From GCA-2746605 sp963710615 (lineage in GTDB: Bacteria > Bacteroidota > Ignavibacteria > Ignavibacteriales > Melioribacteraceae), in NCBI GenBank assembly GCA_963710615.1, contig CAVQBF010000002.1, forward strand, positions 372,001 to 436,000: a stretch of DNA of 64,000 nucleotides, given 5' to 3'. Positions 46,132 through 54,301 of the stretch are shown piece after piece; position 1 is the stretch's first letter; every line of letters begins with the position of its first letter. The translations under genes and the position numbers were made by a program. The notes under the pieces were generated by a model. The model was not told the origin of the DNA. It worked only from the letters and a program-made list of their open reading frames with translations, and searched no databases.

Positions 46132-48829
46132 ATGTCTAAAATGTACAAATTCATTGTACTAGCAATGCTGCTAGTAAGTTCTGTTGCTTTTGCTCAAACC
46201 TATAAGGTTTCGGGTAAAGTAACTAGTGCACAAACTGGCGAAAATCTGATTGGCGCAAACGTTTATGTTAAAGGTTTGGCAATCGGTGCTGCTACAGATG
46301 CTGACGGAATGTACGAATTTAACGTACCTAAAGGAAGCTATACAATAGTTTGCAGTTTTATTGGTTTTGAAGCTGCACAACTACTTAATGTAAATGTAAC
46401 TAACAATATGGAATTAGATTTCCAATTGAAAGATTACGAATTCTCTCTATCAGTAACAGTTTTAGCCGATCGTGCTAAAGAAAGAGAAACTCCTGTTGCA
46501 TTCACAAATATTGATAAAAAAGATATGGAAATGCAGCTTGGTTCACAAGACATTCCATTGATTCTTAATACAACACCTAGTGTTTACTCAACTGTTTCTG
46601 GTGGCGGTGCTGGTGATGCTCGTATTAACGTTCGTGGATTTAGTCAAAGAAACGTTGCTATAATGATCAATGGTGTACCTGTAAACGATATGGAAAACGG
46701 CTGGGTTTATTGGTCAAACTGGGATGGTGTGGGTGATGCTACTTCTTCTATTCAGGTTCAAAGAGGACTAAGTGCTGTTAACTTAGCTACTCCATCTATT
46801 GGCGGTACTATGAACATTATTACTGATCCAACTGCTCAGGAAGCTGGGGTATACTATAAAACAGAAATGGGTAGCGGTAATTTTGCAAAACAAACATTAT
46901 TTGCTAATACCGGGTTAATTGACGATAAATTTGCGCTTACAATTGGTGGCGTTAGAAAAACAGGTGATGGTCTTGTTGACGGTGCTTGGACAGATGCTTG
47001 GGCATACTATTTTGGTGCTGCTTATCAAATTAACACTAAAAACAGATTAGAGCTTTATGCTACAGGTGCTCCGCAAAGACACGGACAAAGAACTTATGCA
47101 TTAAATGCTGCTAATTTTAGTCATGAATTGGCAAGGGATCTTGGTTATTCAAATGACTATCCTTAAAGACCCAAGATTTACTGAACTTGGACTACTTTAT
47201 AATTCAAACTGGAGCGGAGTTTCTACTTCCTACAGAGGACATCAATATTGGAATGATACTCAAGATCAAAGATATGATCCAACTTTTATTAATGAAAGAG
47301 AAAATTACTATCATAAACCTATTGTAAACTTAAACTGGTACTCACAACTATCTGATAAATTAAGTTTATATACTACTGCTTATTATAGTGGGGGTACTGG
47401 TGGTGGTACAGGTACTTTTGGAAGTATGGGATGGGATTATTCATATCTACAAAGAGTTGTTGATTATGATGGAACAATTGCAAGAAACGTTGCAAATGTT
47501 ATGAGAGTAAATGGAGTGGATGATGTTAAAGTATCCAGAGGTATTTTAAGAAATAGTGTTAATAATCAATGGACTGTTGGATTACTTTCAAAAGCTTTCT
47601 ATAAAGTTAATAAAGAATTTAAACTTTCATTTGGCTTAGATTGGAGATTAGCTCAAGTTGAGCATTATCGTGAAATCCGTGATTTGTTAGGTGGTGATAC
47701 TTATTACTTTGATGGGAATGATTTTGATTCACCTGAACAAGCATACAAAAAACTTGGTGATAGAATTGATTATAACAACACTAACGATATTAACTGGTTA
47801 GGCGGTTATGTTCAAGCTGAGTATACAAAAGATAGATTTTCAATTTACGGAACAGGTGGATACTCGGTTATTAAATATTTCTTAACAGATCATTTCACAA
47901 GAGAAAATGGTGCTGAAAAAGAAATTGAATCCGATTACATTGGCGGTTACCAAGCAAAGGGTGGTGTTAATTTCCGTGTTAATACCGACCTTAATGTTTA
48001 TGTAAATGCAGGTTATGTTTCTAAAGTGCCTATATTTGACCAAGTAATTGATGACATTACAATTACTTTAGTTGAAGATTATAAAAACGAAACATTTATT
48101 TCCGGTGAGTTGGGTGCTAACTGGAAAGGTTTAGATAATAAACTTTCCTTAAACGCAAACGTGTACTATACCAAGTGGGATAACAGAGCAACATCTAGGG
48201 GAGTAACAAATGTTGATGGTTCAGAGGGTGTTGTATACCTAGATGGTATTGCACAAACTCATATGGGTGTTGAACTTGATTTTGCTTATCAGCCTGTTAG
48301 ATACTTCAGATTAGACGGTGCTGGATCATTTGGTATCTGGGAATACAATGATGATGTTAGTGGTTCTTATGTAGCTGATAAAAATACTGGTGTTAGAGAG
48401 AACTTTGATTTCTATTTGAAAGATCTTAAAGTTGGTGATGCACCACAAACACAATTTGCTTTAGCTGCTTCTGTCTTCCCTGTTAGTGGTCTAACAGCTC
48501 AAATAGTTTGGAGATTATACGATACTTATTACTCAAACTTCGATCCGTTTAGCAGAACTGACGAAACTGATAGAGAGCAAGTATGGCAAATTCCGTCATA
48601 TAATATATTTGATTTACATTTTGCATATCAGGTCCCAGTTGAATCTGCTGATGTTACTGTATTTGCACATGTATTCAATCTGTTAAATGAATTATATGTT
48701 CAAGATGCTACTGATAATAGTAGATTCAACGGTTATTCAGATAATGGAACAAATCACTCAGCTGATGATGCTGAAATTTATCCTGGATTACCAACAAACT
48801 TTAATTTAGGTATCTCAGTAGGTCTATAG
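46132..48829 (+). CDS. TonB-dependent receptor with N-terminal carboxypeptidase-regulatory-like domain (one frameshift)
   Basis: A ~898-aa outer-membrane receptor. Signal peptide FIVLAMLLVSSVAFAQ; a carboxypeptidase-regulatory-like domain (YKVSGKVTSAQTGENLIGANVYVKGLAIGAATDADGMYEF, ~20-105); a plug (DIPLILNTTPSVYSTVSGGGAGDARINVRGFSQRNVAIMINGVPVND, ~130-235); and a 22-strand-type barrel to the terminal GLPTNFNLGISVGL. The frame shifts by one near 47140-47166, joining LARDLGYSND to LKDPRFTELGLLYNSNW. It stands alone, with its own leader and terminator. Substrate unknown; codons and sequence suggest high expression. Confidence 0.9.
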
Positions 48830-48852
48830 TGTTTATTAACTATAGCTAGATT

Positions 48853-48884
48853 TAATAGCCGTCCTTTTGGGCGGCTATTTTTTT
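48853..48884 (+). terminator. Rho-independent terminator of the TonB-receptor gene
   Basis: AATAGCCGTCC and GGGCGGCTATT arms with a TTTT loop and a following T run; one mismatch or G-U pair in the stem. Confidence 0.85.
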
Positions 48885-48977
48885 ATTAATTCACAAATTT
48901 CAATTAAAAATTATTTTATAATTAGTAATGTGAAATTGTTAGATTTGTTAGTCTTCTAAATAAATTATGTAATAAGT

Positions 48978-50193
48978 ATGAAATCTAAACTAGTCCTATT
49001 ACTTTTTATTCTTGTCAATTTCTTTTACGCACAGTCTCAACCATATGTAATACTTGTATCATTTGATGGTTTCCGTTGGGATTATTCAGAGAGGGGAATT
49101 ACACCAAATCTTAGATAAGATGAAGAAAGAAGGCGTCCATGCTTTATCGCTTAGACCATCATTCCCGACAAAAACATTTCCAAATCACTACTCAATTGTA
49201 ACTGGCATGTATCCTGAGAATCATGGAATAATATTTAATAGTTTTATCAATCCAATAACAAAAGAAAAGTACAGGCTTGGAGATTCACTAGCGGTAAGGA
49301 ATAGTGAATGGTATCTTGGAGAAGCATTTTGGCAAACTGCAGAGCGTAACGGAATAAAAACTGCAAGCTTCTTTTGGCCTGGCTCCGAAGTTACTCTTGA
49401 TTACAGAAGACCGACATATTATGAAAAATATGAGCATAACAAGCCTTATCGAGAAAGAATTGATGGAGTTATTAACTGGCTGGAGCTTCCTCAAGAGGAA
49501 CGTCCGCATTTTATTACTTTATATTTTCATGACACTGATTCATATGGACATAAATATGGACCGAATTCTCCAGAAATTAATCAGTCTATTCAAAGATTAG
49601 ATACTTTGATAAATTACCTGAATAATAAACTATTAGAAATTGGTATGAAAGATAGTACCAATATTATCATTGTCTCTGATCATGGCATGACAGAAATAAG
49701 TGAAGAAAGAACAATTAACATTGAGGAGATGTTAAATAATTATAATGTTAGAATTGATGGCTCAAAGCCATTGATGATGATTGAACCTGAAAAAGAGAGT
49801 TTCCAGGAAGTTTACAATTTATTGAAAGATAATGAATTTCATTACAAGACTTATCTTAAAGAAGAAATGCCCCAGCATTATCATTTTTCACAACATCCGT
49901 TCATTTCCCCAATATTACTTGTAGCAGATGTTGGTTGGTCTTTGGTAAACAATTTTTGGCTAAAGGGGATGCAGAACAATTACAGTAAAGGCAATCATGG
50001 TTATGATAATAATCATACCGATATGCATGGAGTGTTTATTGCACAAGGTCCAAGTTTCAAAGAGAATTATAAAACCGGTACAATATTGAATGTAGATATA
50101 AATCCATTGTTATGTAAAATATTTGGGATTTCCCCAAGAACCAATATTGATGGTAAGTTAGAACGCATAGAATTTATTTTGTCCGAAAACTAA
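48978..50193 (+). CDS. ENPP-family ectonucleotide pyrophosphatase/phosphodiesterase (one frameshift)
   Basis: A ~404-aa exported alkaline-phosphatase-superfamily enzyme cleaving phosphodiester or pyrophosphate bonds. Signal MKSKLVLLLFILVNFFYAQ starts at 48978. The metal sites are VILVSFDGFRWDYS, HDTDSYGHKYGP, IIVSDHGM and KGNHGYDN, and the nucleophile Thr is in PSFPTKTFPNHYSIVTGMYPENHGI. The frame breaks near 49113; dropping one A joins GITPNL to DKMKKEGVHALSLR. A -7 like TAGATTTG lies at ~48940. It ends 12 bases before the M16 gene. Confidence 0.9.
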
Positions 50194-50205
50194 ATAAAAT
50201 TTGCA

Positions 50206-51468
50206 ATGGAAAACTTACTGGACATAAAATATGAAAAGTTTATTCTCTCCAATGGATTAGAAGTTGTTCTTTATCCAAATAATTCATTTCCAACGGTCTC
50301 AGTAAATATTTGGTACAAAGTTGGCTCTGCAAATGAGAAACCAAATAAAACAGGATTTGCACACCTTTTTGAACACATGATGTTTCAGGGATCTCAGAAT
50401 ATAGAAAAAGAGATGCATTTCAAATATGTACAAGAAGCCGGCGGAAACTTAAATGGCTCAACAAGCATGGATAGAACAAATTATTATGAATCATTACCTC
50501 CAGATAGTTTGGAATTGGCTTTGTGGTTGGAATCTGATAGAATGGGTTTTCTGCTTCCTGCACTCACTCAAGAAAAATTGAATAACCAGAAAGATGTTGT
50601 AATGAATGAGAGAAGACAGAATTACGATAACCGGCCATATGGTTTGGCTTGGGAACTTCTCTTTTCAAATTTATTCCCGGTCGAACACCCTTACCATTGG
50701 CCTACCATAGGATGGATGGAAGATATTGAAAGATTTGAATTACAAGATGTTAAAGATTTTTTTAGAAATTATTACTCGCCTAATAATGCAAGCTTGGTAA
50801 TTGGTGGTAATTTCAATTCCGTCGAAGCAAAGAAATTAGTTAAAAAGTATTTTGATAATATTGAATCGGGGAAAAAGTTAGAAGAGATAAATACTGACAG
50901 TATTGAATTGAACGAAACTAAAAAAGTTGTACATAAAGATAATGTCCAAATATCCAGGATTTACTTTGCCTGGCATTCAGATAAGGCTTATTCGGAAGAT
51001 GATGCAGCTCTTGATATCCTGGCAGATATTTTAGCAGGATCAAAAAATTCTAGATTATATAAAAACTTAGTACATGATCTGCAAATTGCCCAAGATGTTT
51101 CAGCTTTTCAATATTCTGCAAAATACAATGGTGTTCTCTTTTTAATTGTGTCTGTGAAACATGAAATTGAGCTATCGATAATACGTGAAAAGGTTTTTGA
51201 AACAATCAATGAACTTATAAAATCTGGTGTAAATGAAAAAGAAGTGGTAAGAGCAGTTAATGGTTACAAATCTTCATTTATTTATTCTTTACAAAATTTA
51301 GACAACATGACTAATCAAATCAATAATTATAATTGCAATTTAAAGGAACCCAATTCATTTTTATTCGATCTTGGAAGATATAACAAACTAAATACTGAAA
51401 GTATAAACAAAGTGGCTGCAAAATACTTAACAAAGAACCATCTTGAACTTGATATTATTTCTAAATAA
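50206..51468 (+). CDS. M16-family zinc peptidase, catalytic
   Basis: A 420-aa peptidase of the insulinase/processing-peptidase group. FILSNGLEVVLYPNNSFPTVSVNIWYKVGSANEKPNKTGFAHLFEHMMFQGS carries the inverted zinc motif H-L-F-E-H, with the distal Glu in VVMNERRQNYDNRPYG. A second M16 half-domain follows. There is no obvious signal peptide in this frame. Active members often pair with an inactive homolog; the one here is 9 kb away at 40059. Confidence 0.92.
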   Translation: MENLLDIKYEKFILSNGLEVVLYPNNSFPTVSVNIWYKVGSANEKPNKTGFAHLFEHMMFQGSQNIEKEMHFKYVQEAGGNLNGSTSMDRTNYYESLPPDSLELALWLESDRMGFLLPALTQEKLNNQKDVVMNERRQNYDNRPYGLAWELLFSNLFPVEHPYHWPTIGWMEDIERFELQDVKDFFRNYYSPNNASLVIGGNFNSVEAKKLVKKYFDNIESGKKLEEINTDSIELNETKKVVHKDNVQISRIYFAWHSDKAYSEDDAALDILADILAGSKNSRLYKNLVHDLQIAQDVSAFQYSAKYNGVLFLIVSVKHEIELSIIREKVFETINELIKSGVNEKEVVRAVNGYKSSFIYSLQNLDNMTNQINNYNCNLKEPNSFLFDLGRYNKLNTESINKVAAKYLTKNHLELDIISK

Positions 51469-51486
51469 GATATTGGAAAAATGTTT

Positions 51487-51984
51487 TTATTTATAATTTG
51501 TGAACTGTACCGGAAAATCCAAATCTGAATCTTTTAGCATCGACATTACTTCTTGAAGTTCATCCTTTTTTGCTCCCTGTACTCTAACTTGTTCATCCAT
51601 TATTTGGGCGTTAACCTTTAATTTCATATCCTTAATCATTTTAGTAATCTTTTTTGCGTTCTCTTTATCTATCCCACTCTGTAGATTTATTAACTGCTTA
51701 ACTCTTCCATTAGCAGCTGGTTCAACTTCATTTGGCTTTAAAACTTTGAGTGAGATTTTTCTCTTAATGAATTTCGACTGAAGTATGTCAATAGATGCTT
51801 TTAATCCATAATCATCTTTGGAGTTAATGTTTAGTGTTTTATCATTTTTACTGATTTCAATTGTAGTTTTAGAATCCTTTAAATCATACCGCTGACTAAT
51901 TTCTTTAAGCGCCTGATTAACAGCATTATCGATTTCTTGAAAATCGACTTCTGAAACAACATCGAATGAAAATTTTTGTGCCAT
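51487..51984 (-). CDS. yajQ: YajQ-family nucleotide-binding protein
   Basis: A 165-aa protein with two ferredoxin-like domains: MAQKFSFDVVSEVDFQEIDNAVNQALKEISQRYDLKDSKTTIEISK and KRKISLKVLKPNEVEPAANGRVKQLINLQSGIDKENAKKITKMIKDMKLKVNAQIMDEQVRVQGAKKDELQEVMSMLKDSDLDFPVQFTNYK. Some YajQ members bind cyclic di-GMP. The ATG at 51982-51984 (MAQKF) matches family N-termini and follows AAAGG; an upstream ATG at 52005 would add seven residues. Confidence 0.93.
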   Translation of the reverse strand: MAQKFSFDVVSEVDFQEIDNAVNQALKEISQRYDLKDSKTTIEISKNDKTLNINSKDDYGLKASIDILQSKFIKRKISLKVLKPNEVEPAANGRVKQLINLQSGIDKENAKKITKMIKDMKLKVNAQIMDEQVRVQGAKKDELQEVMSMLKDSDLDFPVQFTNYK

Positions 51985-52048
51985 AACTTTTTTACCTTTT
52001 AGCATTTTATATAATATTTACAAAGATATCATATAATTCCTAAAAATG

Positions 52049-52168
52049 TTAAGTCGATTTTGTTTGTCCGGAATTATGCTCTTTAAGTCTTCGTTCAAGA
52101 TTATTAGTGTGACCAACATAAAAACGGTCATTAATTAAGCTTTGTAAAATATAAAGATAATAATTCAT
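52049..52168 (-). pseudogene. Truncated GIY-YIG gene copy (39 codons)
   Basis: MNYYLYILQSLINDRFYVGHTNNLERR and so on repeats the first 38 residues of the GIY-YIG gene at 52494 with one difference, then diverges and stops. It keeps the GIY-YIG-like strands but lacks the second half with the catalytic Glu. It lies nine bases after a tRNA 3'-end fragment, the same layout as the intact copy. Confidence 0.8.
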
Positions 52169-52207
52169 TACTAAATGTCGGGGTGATAGGATTTGAACCT
52201 ACGACCT
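52056..52207. repeat. 152-bp direct repeat, copy 1
   Basis: Matches 52382-52533 with one difference noted (AATTAAG versus AGTTAAG), offset exactly 326 bp. It spans the 5' part of a GIY-YIG gene, a 9-nt gap and the last 30 nt of tRNA-Pro. Confidence 0.9.
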
Positions 52208-52226
52208 TCCCGATCTCCGATCGGGA
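52178..52226 (-). other. tRNA-Pro 3' fragment preceded by a perfect hairpin
   Basis: 52178-52207 repeats the variable loop, T arm and 3' acceptor of tRNA-Pro. In place of the anticodon arm is an 8-bp perfect hairpin, TCCCGATC and GATCGGGA (52208-52226). There is no D arm or 5' acceptor, so this is not a working tRNA. Confidence 0.8.
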
Positions 52227-52230
52227 CTCG

Positions 52231-52494
52231 CTAAAAAGGAAGTTTAGTTTTATTACAGATTAAATTTTGAATATAAATTTTACTTTTTTTCTTCTTGATA
52301 AACAATTCTGCTTTATTGGCATCAGACTTATTATTATAAGTTTTTGAAAAAACTAATTCCCAAGGTATGTGAGGTTTGGTTGATTTTGTTTGTCCGGAAT
52401 TATGCTCTTTAAGTCTTCGTTCAAGATTATTAGTGTGACCAACATAAAAACGGTCATTAGTTAAGCTTTGTAAAATATAAAGATAATAATTCAT
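52231..52494 (-). CDS. GIY-YIG nuclease-domain protein
   Basis: An 87-aa stand-alone GIY-YIG domain of the UPF0213/URI type. MNYYLYILQSLTNDRFYVGHTNNLERRLKEHN has the paired Tyr strands and catalytic Arg; GQTKSTKPHIPWELVFSKTYNNKSDANKAELFIKKKKS carries the conserved Glu (AE in KAELFIKK). The ATG is nine bases after the 3' end of tRNA-Pro on the same strand and the stop is four bases before a tRNA-derived hairpin. The placement suggests a cassette inserted at the tRNA end. Nuclease activity is likely from the fold; the target is unknown. Confidence 0.87.
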   Translation of the reverse strand: MNYYLYILQSLTNDRFYVGHTNNLERRLKEHNSGQTKSTKPHIPWELVFSKTYNNKSDANKAELFIKKKKSKIYIQNLICNKTKLPF

Positions 52495-52533
52495 TACTAA
52501 ATGTCGGGGTGATAGGATTTGAACCTACGACCT
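52382..52533. repeat. 152-bp direct repeat, copy 2
   Basis: Partner of 52056-52207; includes the start of the intact GIY-YIG gene and the 3' 30 nt of the intact tRNA-Pro. Confidence 0.9.
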
Positions 52534-52577
52534 CTTCGTCCCGAACGAAGCACGCTACCGGACTGCGCTACACCCCG
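52504..52577 (-). tRNA. tRNA-Pro (anticodon CGG)
   Basis: On the - strand the acceptor CGGGGTG pairs with CACCCCG. The anticodon arm is CTTCG-TTCGGGA-CGAAG (anticodon CGG, codon CCG) and the T arm is GTAGG-TTCAAAT-CCTAT. CCA is not encoded. Confidence 0.93.
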
Positions 52578-52932
52578 ATTACAGTTGAGCAAAATTTTTA
52601 TAATTGAAATTTATTTAAAGAGGGGGATTAATCAAAGAAGTTTACTAAGTAAGTGTGTTAAAATAATAAAGTAAATAGAATTTACTAAAACTTTTATTAC
52701 CTTATTTGTACTCGTTACTCTTTCATCAATGTTGAGTAGAATAAATAGATATTTATGTATAATATTAATTGCTTTTTCGGATTTCTTAGCCAAAATATAC
52801 CCCCGAAAGTAAATTTTGTGACTTTTTAACCTTAGTTTCATCAAAGATAAAAAATTACTTATTTAAATTCCATTAAAAATATAAATTATCTTCTTTGGGA
52901 ATTCTATAGCAACATGAAAAAATGATATGAAT
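52578..52932. other. 355-bp intergenic region
   Basis: AT-rich. A 70-codon - strand frame (52632-52844) has basic and hydrophobic segments but no ribosome site or family likeness; I do not call it a gene. No terminator or clear promoter seen. Confidence 0.4.
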
Positions 52933-53208
52933 TTACTTCTGAGTAGACTCTAAAAAACTGAATCCAAAAGCAAGTATAAAGCCAGCAAACCCAATAAGGA
53001 CAGTGTAAATATCAATTGTTAAAAATGTGTCGGGAACAAATAAATTAACCATAAAATCAAGAAAAATTGCAAATAGAAAGAAAAGGGTAAAACCGGAAAT
53101 CCCGGCAAGAAAAGGATTATAGACGAATAATTTTAATATTGAACCAAGCTTTGATAACTTTTTAGCTCCTTCTATTTTTCGATCTATATTTACTCTTGTA
53201 TCATCCAT
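52933..53208 (-). CDS. Small two-helix membrane protein, family member A
   Basis: 91 aa: a charged N-terminus (MDDTRVNIDRKIEGAKKLSKLG), an amphipathic stretch (LKLFVYNPFLAGI), a helix (GFTLFFLFAIFLDFMVNLFV), a loop and a second helix (IDIYTVLIGFAGFILAFGFSFLES). It shares this plan and the motif L-F-V-x2-P/K-x3-G-x3-F-x-L-F-F and I-Y-x-V-L with the gene at 53871, so the two are paralogs. I recognise no known family. Confidence 0.6.
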   Translation of the reverse strand: MDDTRVNIDRKIEGAKKLSKLGSILKLFVYNPFLAGISGFTLFFLFAIFLDFMVNLFVPDTFLTIDIYTVLIGFAGFILAFGFSFLESTQK

Positions 53209-53284
53209 ATTATAATATTAACAGTTTTAGTTTTAAAAATTGTGATTTTAATCACGTTTTATAAATCAATCTCATTTTGAAACA

Positions 53285-53557
53285 CTATCCGACTTTTTTG
53301 AAAAGTTTATTGTATAATTGATAAAAGAAGACATTCAAAAAGCCAACTACGCTTACTGCAACTTCATTTATTCCGATATTAAAATCTTCAAAAATTCCTG
53401 TTATATAAGGAACAAAATGCAAAAGTGTGATTGCAGCTAAGAAAATACCAAAAAAGAATAGACTATCATTTCCTAATCTTAAAATTTTCGAGGTTGTCTT
53501 TTCTGGGGACTCTTCATTAGTGAATTTTGAATTTTGTAAAATAAATTCGTTGTGCAT
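53285..53557 (-). CDS. Small two-helix membrane protein, family member B
   Basis: 90 aa: a polar N-terminus (MHNEFILQNSKFTNEESPEKTTSK), helix LFFFGIFLAAITLLHFVPYITGIF, loop EDFNIGI, and helix NEVAVSVVGFLNVFFYQLYNKLF with a basic end. Same layout as its neighbours at 52933 and 53871 though sequence likeness is weaker. Function unknown. Confidence 0.55.
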   Translation of the reverse strand: MHNEFILQNSKFTNEESPEKTTSKILRLGNDSLFFFGIFLAAITLLHFVPYITGIFEDFNIGINEVAVSVVGFLNVFFYQLYNKLFKKVG

Positions 53558-53671
53558 TGTATTCCTTAAAATTTTTAATACAAATAATTAGAAAATATAC
53601 TTACAAATTTGTGATGGAGAGCATTTAAGGGACAAATAAATATCTCAAAATGAAAAAAAATATAAAATAAT

Positions 53672-53702
53672 TTTGCAAACTAATTATAAAAGATTATATT
53701 TG
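53672..53702 (+). promoter_or_regulatory. Bacteroidota-type promoter for the small membrane-protein unit
   Basis: TTTG (53672-53675), 19-nt spacer, TATATTTG (53695-53702): full match to TTTG-N19-TAnnTTTG. It drives the 31-codon frame and probably the gene at 53871. Confidence 0.6.
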
Positions 53703-53738
53703 CATAAGTTATAGCATTCAGTAAATATATTACATTAA

Positions 53739-53834
53739 ATGAAGTCTATAAACAATAATTATTCAAAAACATATTTAGCTTATTCTTATTTGATGTTATT
53801 ATTATTGGCTTTGCTTGTTACATTTGTGCTATGA
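53739..53834 (+). CDS. Candidate 31-aa hydrophobic micropeptide
   Basis: MKSINNNYSKTYLAYSYLML followed by LLLALLVTFVL: a short polar head and one transmembrane helix with no charged residue after the head. It begins ~37 bases after the promoter above and ends 37 bases before the next gene. No clear ribosome site. Size and layout resemble type I toxin or small membrane-regulator peptides; this is speculative. Confidence 0.3.
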   Translation: MKSINNNYSKTYLAYSYLMLLLLALLVTFVL

Positions 53835-53870
53835 TCTTGTATTTTCACAACTAAACCCACTGAGATTTTT

Positions 53871-54152
53871 ATGAAACACGTTCCAAACTCCTTCGAAATT
53901 GATTTAGAAGAGTCAAAATCTCACCTGCTAAATCGATTCAGATTATTTGTGCTAAAACCAACTTTTATTGGATTATTCACGTTTTCACTTTTTTTTACAA
54001 CAATTCTATTGACAAAGGTTGCTACTTATATCTTTGCGGATGGAGCAATTTTCACACTCAATATTTATGATGTTCTCTTTGCACTAATTGGATTTGGTGT
54101 GGGATTTATTGTTGAATTCCTCTTGCAAATTAGAAGAATTTTAAAAAAATAA
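53871..54152 (+). CDS. Small two-helix membrane protein, family member C
   Basis: 93 aa. An acidic, then basic N-terminus (HVPNSFEIDLEESKSHLLNRFRLFVLKP) is followed by helix FIGLFTFSLFFTTILLTKVATYIFA and helix LNIYDVLFALIGFGVGFIVEFLLQI with a basic end. Aligns by eye with the gene at 52933 (LFV-x2-P, F-x-LFF, IY-x-VL, IGF). Member C faces away from members A and B. It lies ~150 bp before pyrR but has a separate promoter. Confidence 0.6.
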   Translation: MKHVPNSFEIDLEESKSHLLNRFRLFVLKPTFIGLFTFSLFFTTILLTKVATYIFADGAIFTLNIYDVLFALIGFGVGFIVEFLLQIRRILKK

Positions 54153-54171
54153 TAACTTTTGTAGAATTCAG

Positions 54172-54202
54172 TTTGTTGTGAACTGATTTTATACTATTTT
54201 TA
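54172..54202 (+). promoter_or_regulatory. Promoter of the pyrRBC operon
   Basis: TTTG (54172-54175), 19-nt spacer, TATTTTTA (54195-54202): seven of eight bases of TAnnTTTG at the expected distance. Start of transcription ~54208, giving a ~93-nt leader that contains the PyrR site and attenuator. Confidence 0.5.
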
Positions 54203-54218
54203 CTAATAAATCCTTTAA

Positions 54219-54240
54219 CTTTATCCAGTGAGATAACAAG
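54219..54240 (+). promoter_or_regulatory. PyrR RNA-binding loop (anti-antiterminator)
   Basis: TCCAGTGAG at 54224-54232 matches the UCC-N-G-N-GAG core of the PyrR-binding loop. Flanks CTT/AAG and TAT/ATA can pair to form the stem. With UMP bound, PyrR would stabilise this hairpin and allow the terminator downstream to form. Confidence 0.7.
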
Positions 54241-54266
54241 GAATGAATAATTAGAAAAATAGGAGA

Positions 54267-54299
54267 CCTCAGCGACGAAAGTCAATGAGGATTTTTTTT
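54267..54299 (+). terminator. pyr attenuator (leader terminator)
   Basis: CCTCA (54267-54271) pairs with TGAGG (54286-54290) around an inner GAC-GAAA-GTC hairpin, followed by eight T. It ends just before the pyrR ATG. The TGAGG arm includes the only Shine-Dalgarno-like GAGG, so terminator folding would also mask the ribosome site. Confidence 0.65.
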
Positions 54300-54301
54300 A
54301 A

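Larger units (their letters stand above)
53558..53870. other. Intergenic region with promoter and micropeptide
   Basis: 313 bp between divergent small membrane genes. It carries the promoter at 53672-53702 and a 31-codon hydrophobic frame at 53739-53834; nothing else seen. Confidence 0.5.

Noticed and set aside
45926..46162. 78-codon frame before the TonB receptor
   Set aside because: No ribosome site, no family features, overlaps the receptor start in another frame.
52178..52240. Second full tRNA gene
   Set aside because: Only the 3' 30 nt match; no D arm, no 5' acceptor, and a 9-nt-loop hairpin instead of an anticodon arm.
52632..52844. 70-codon - strand frame
   Set aside because: No ribosome site or homology pattern; basic and isoleucine-rich composition expected from AT-rich noise.
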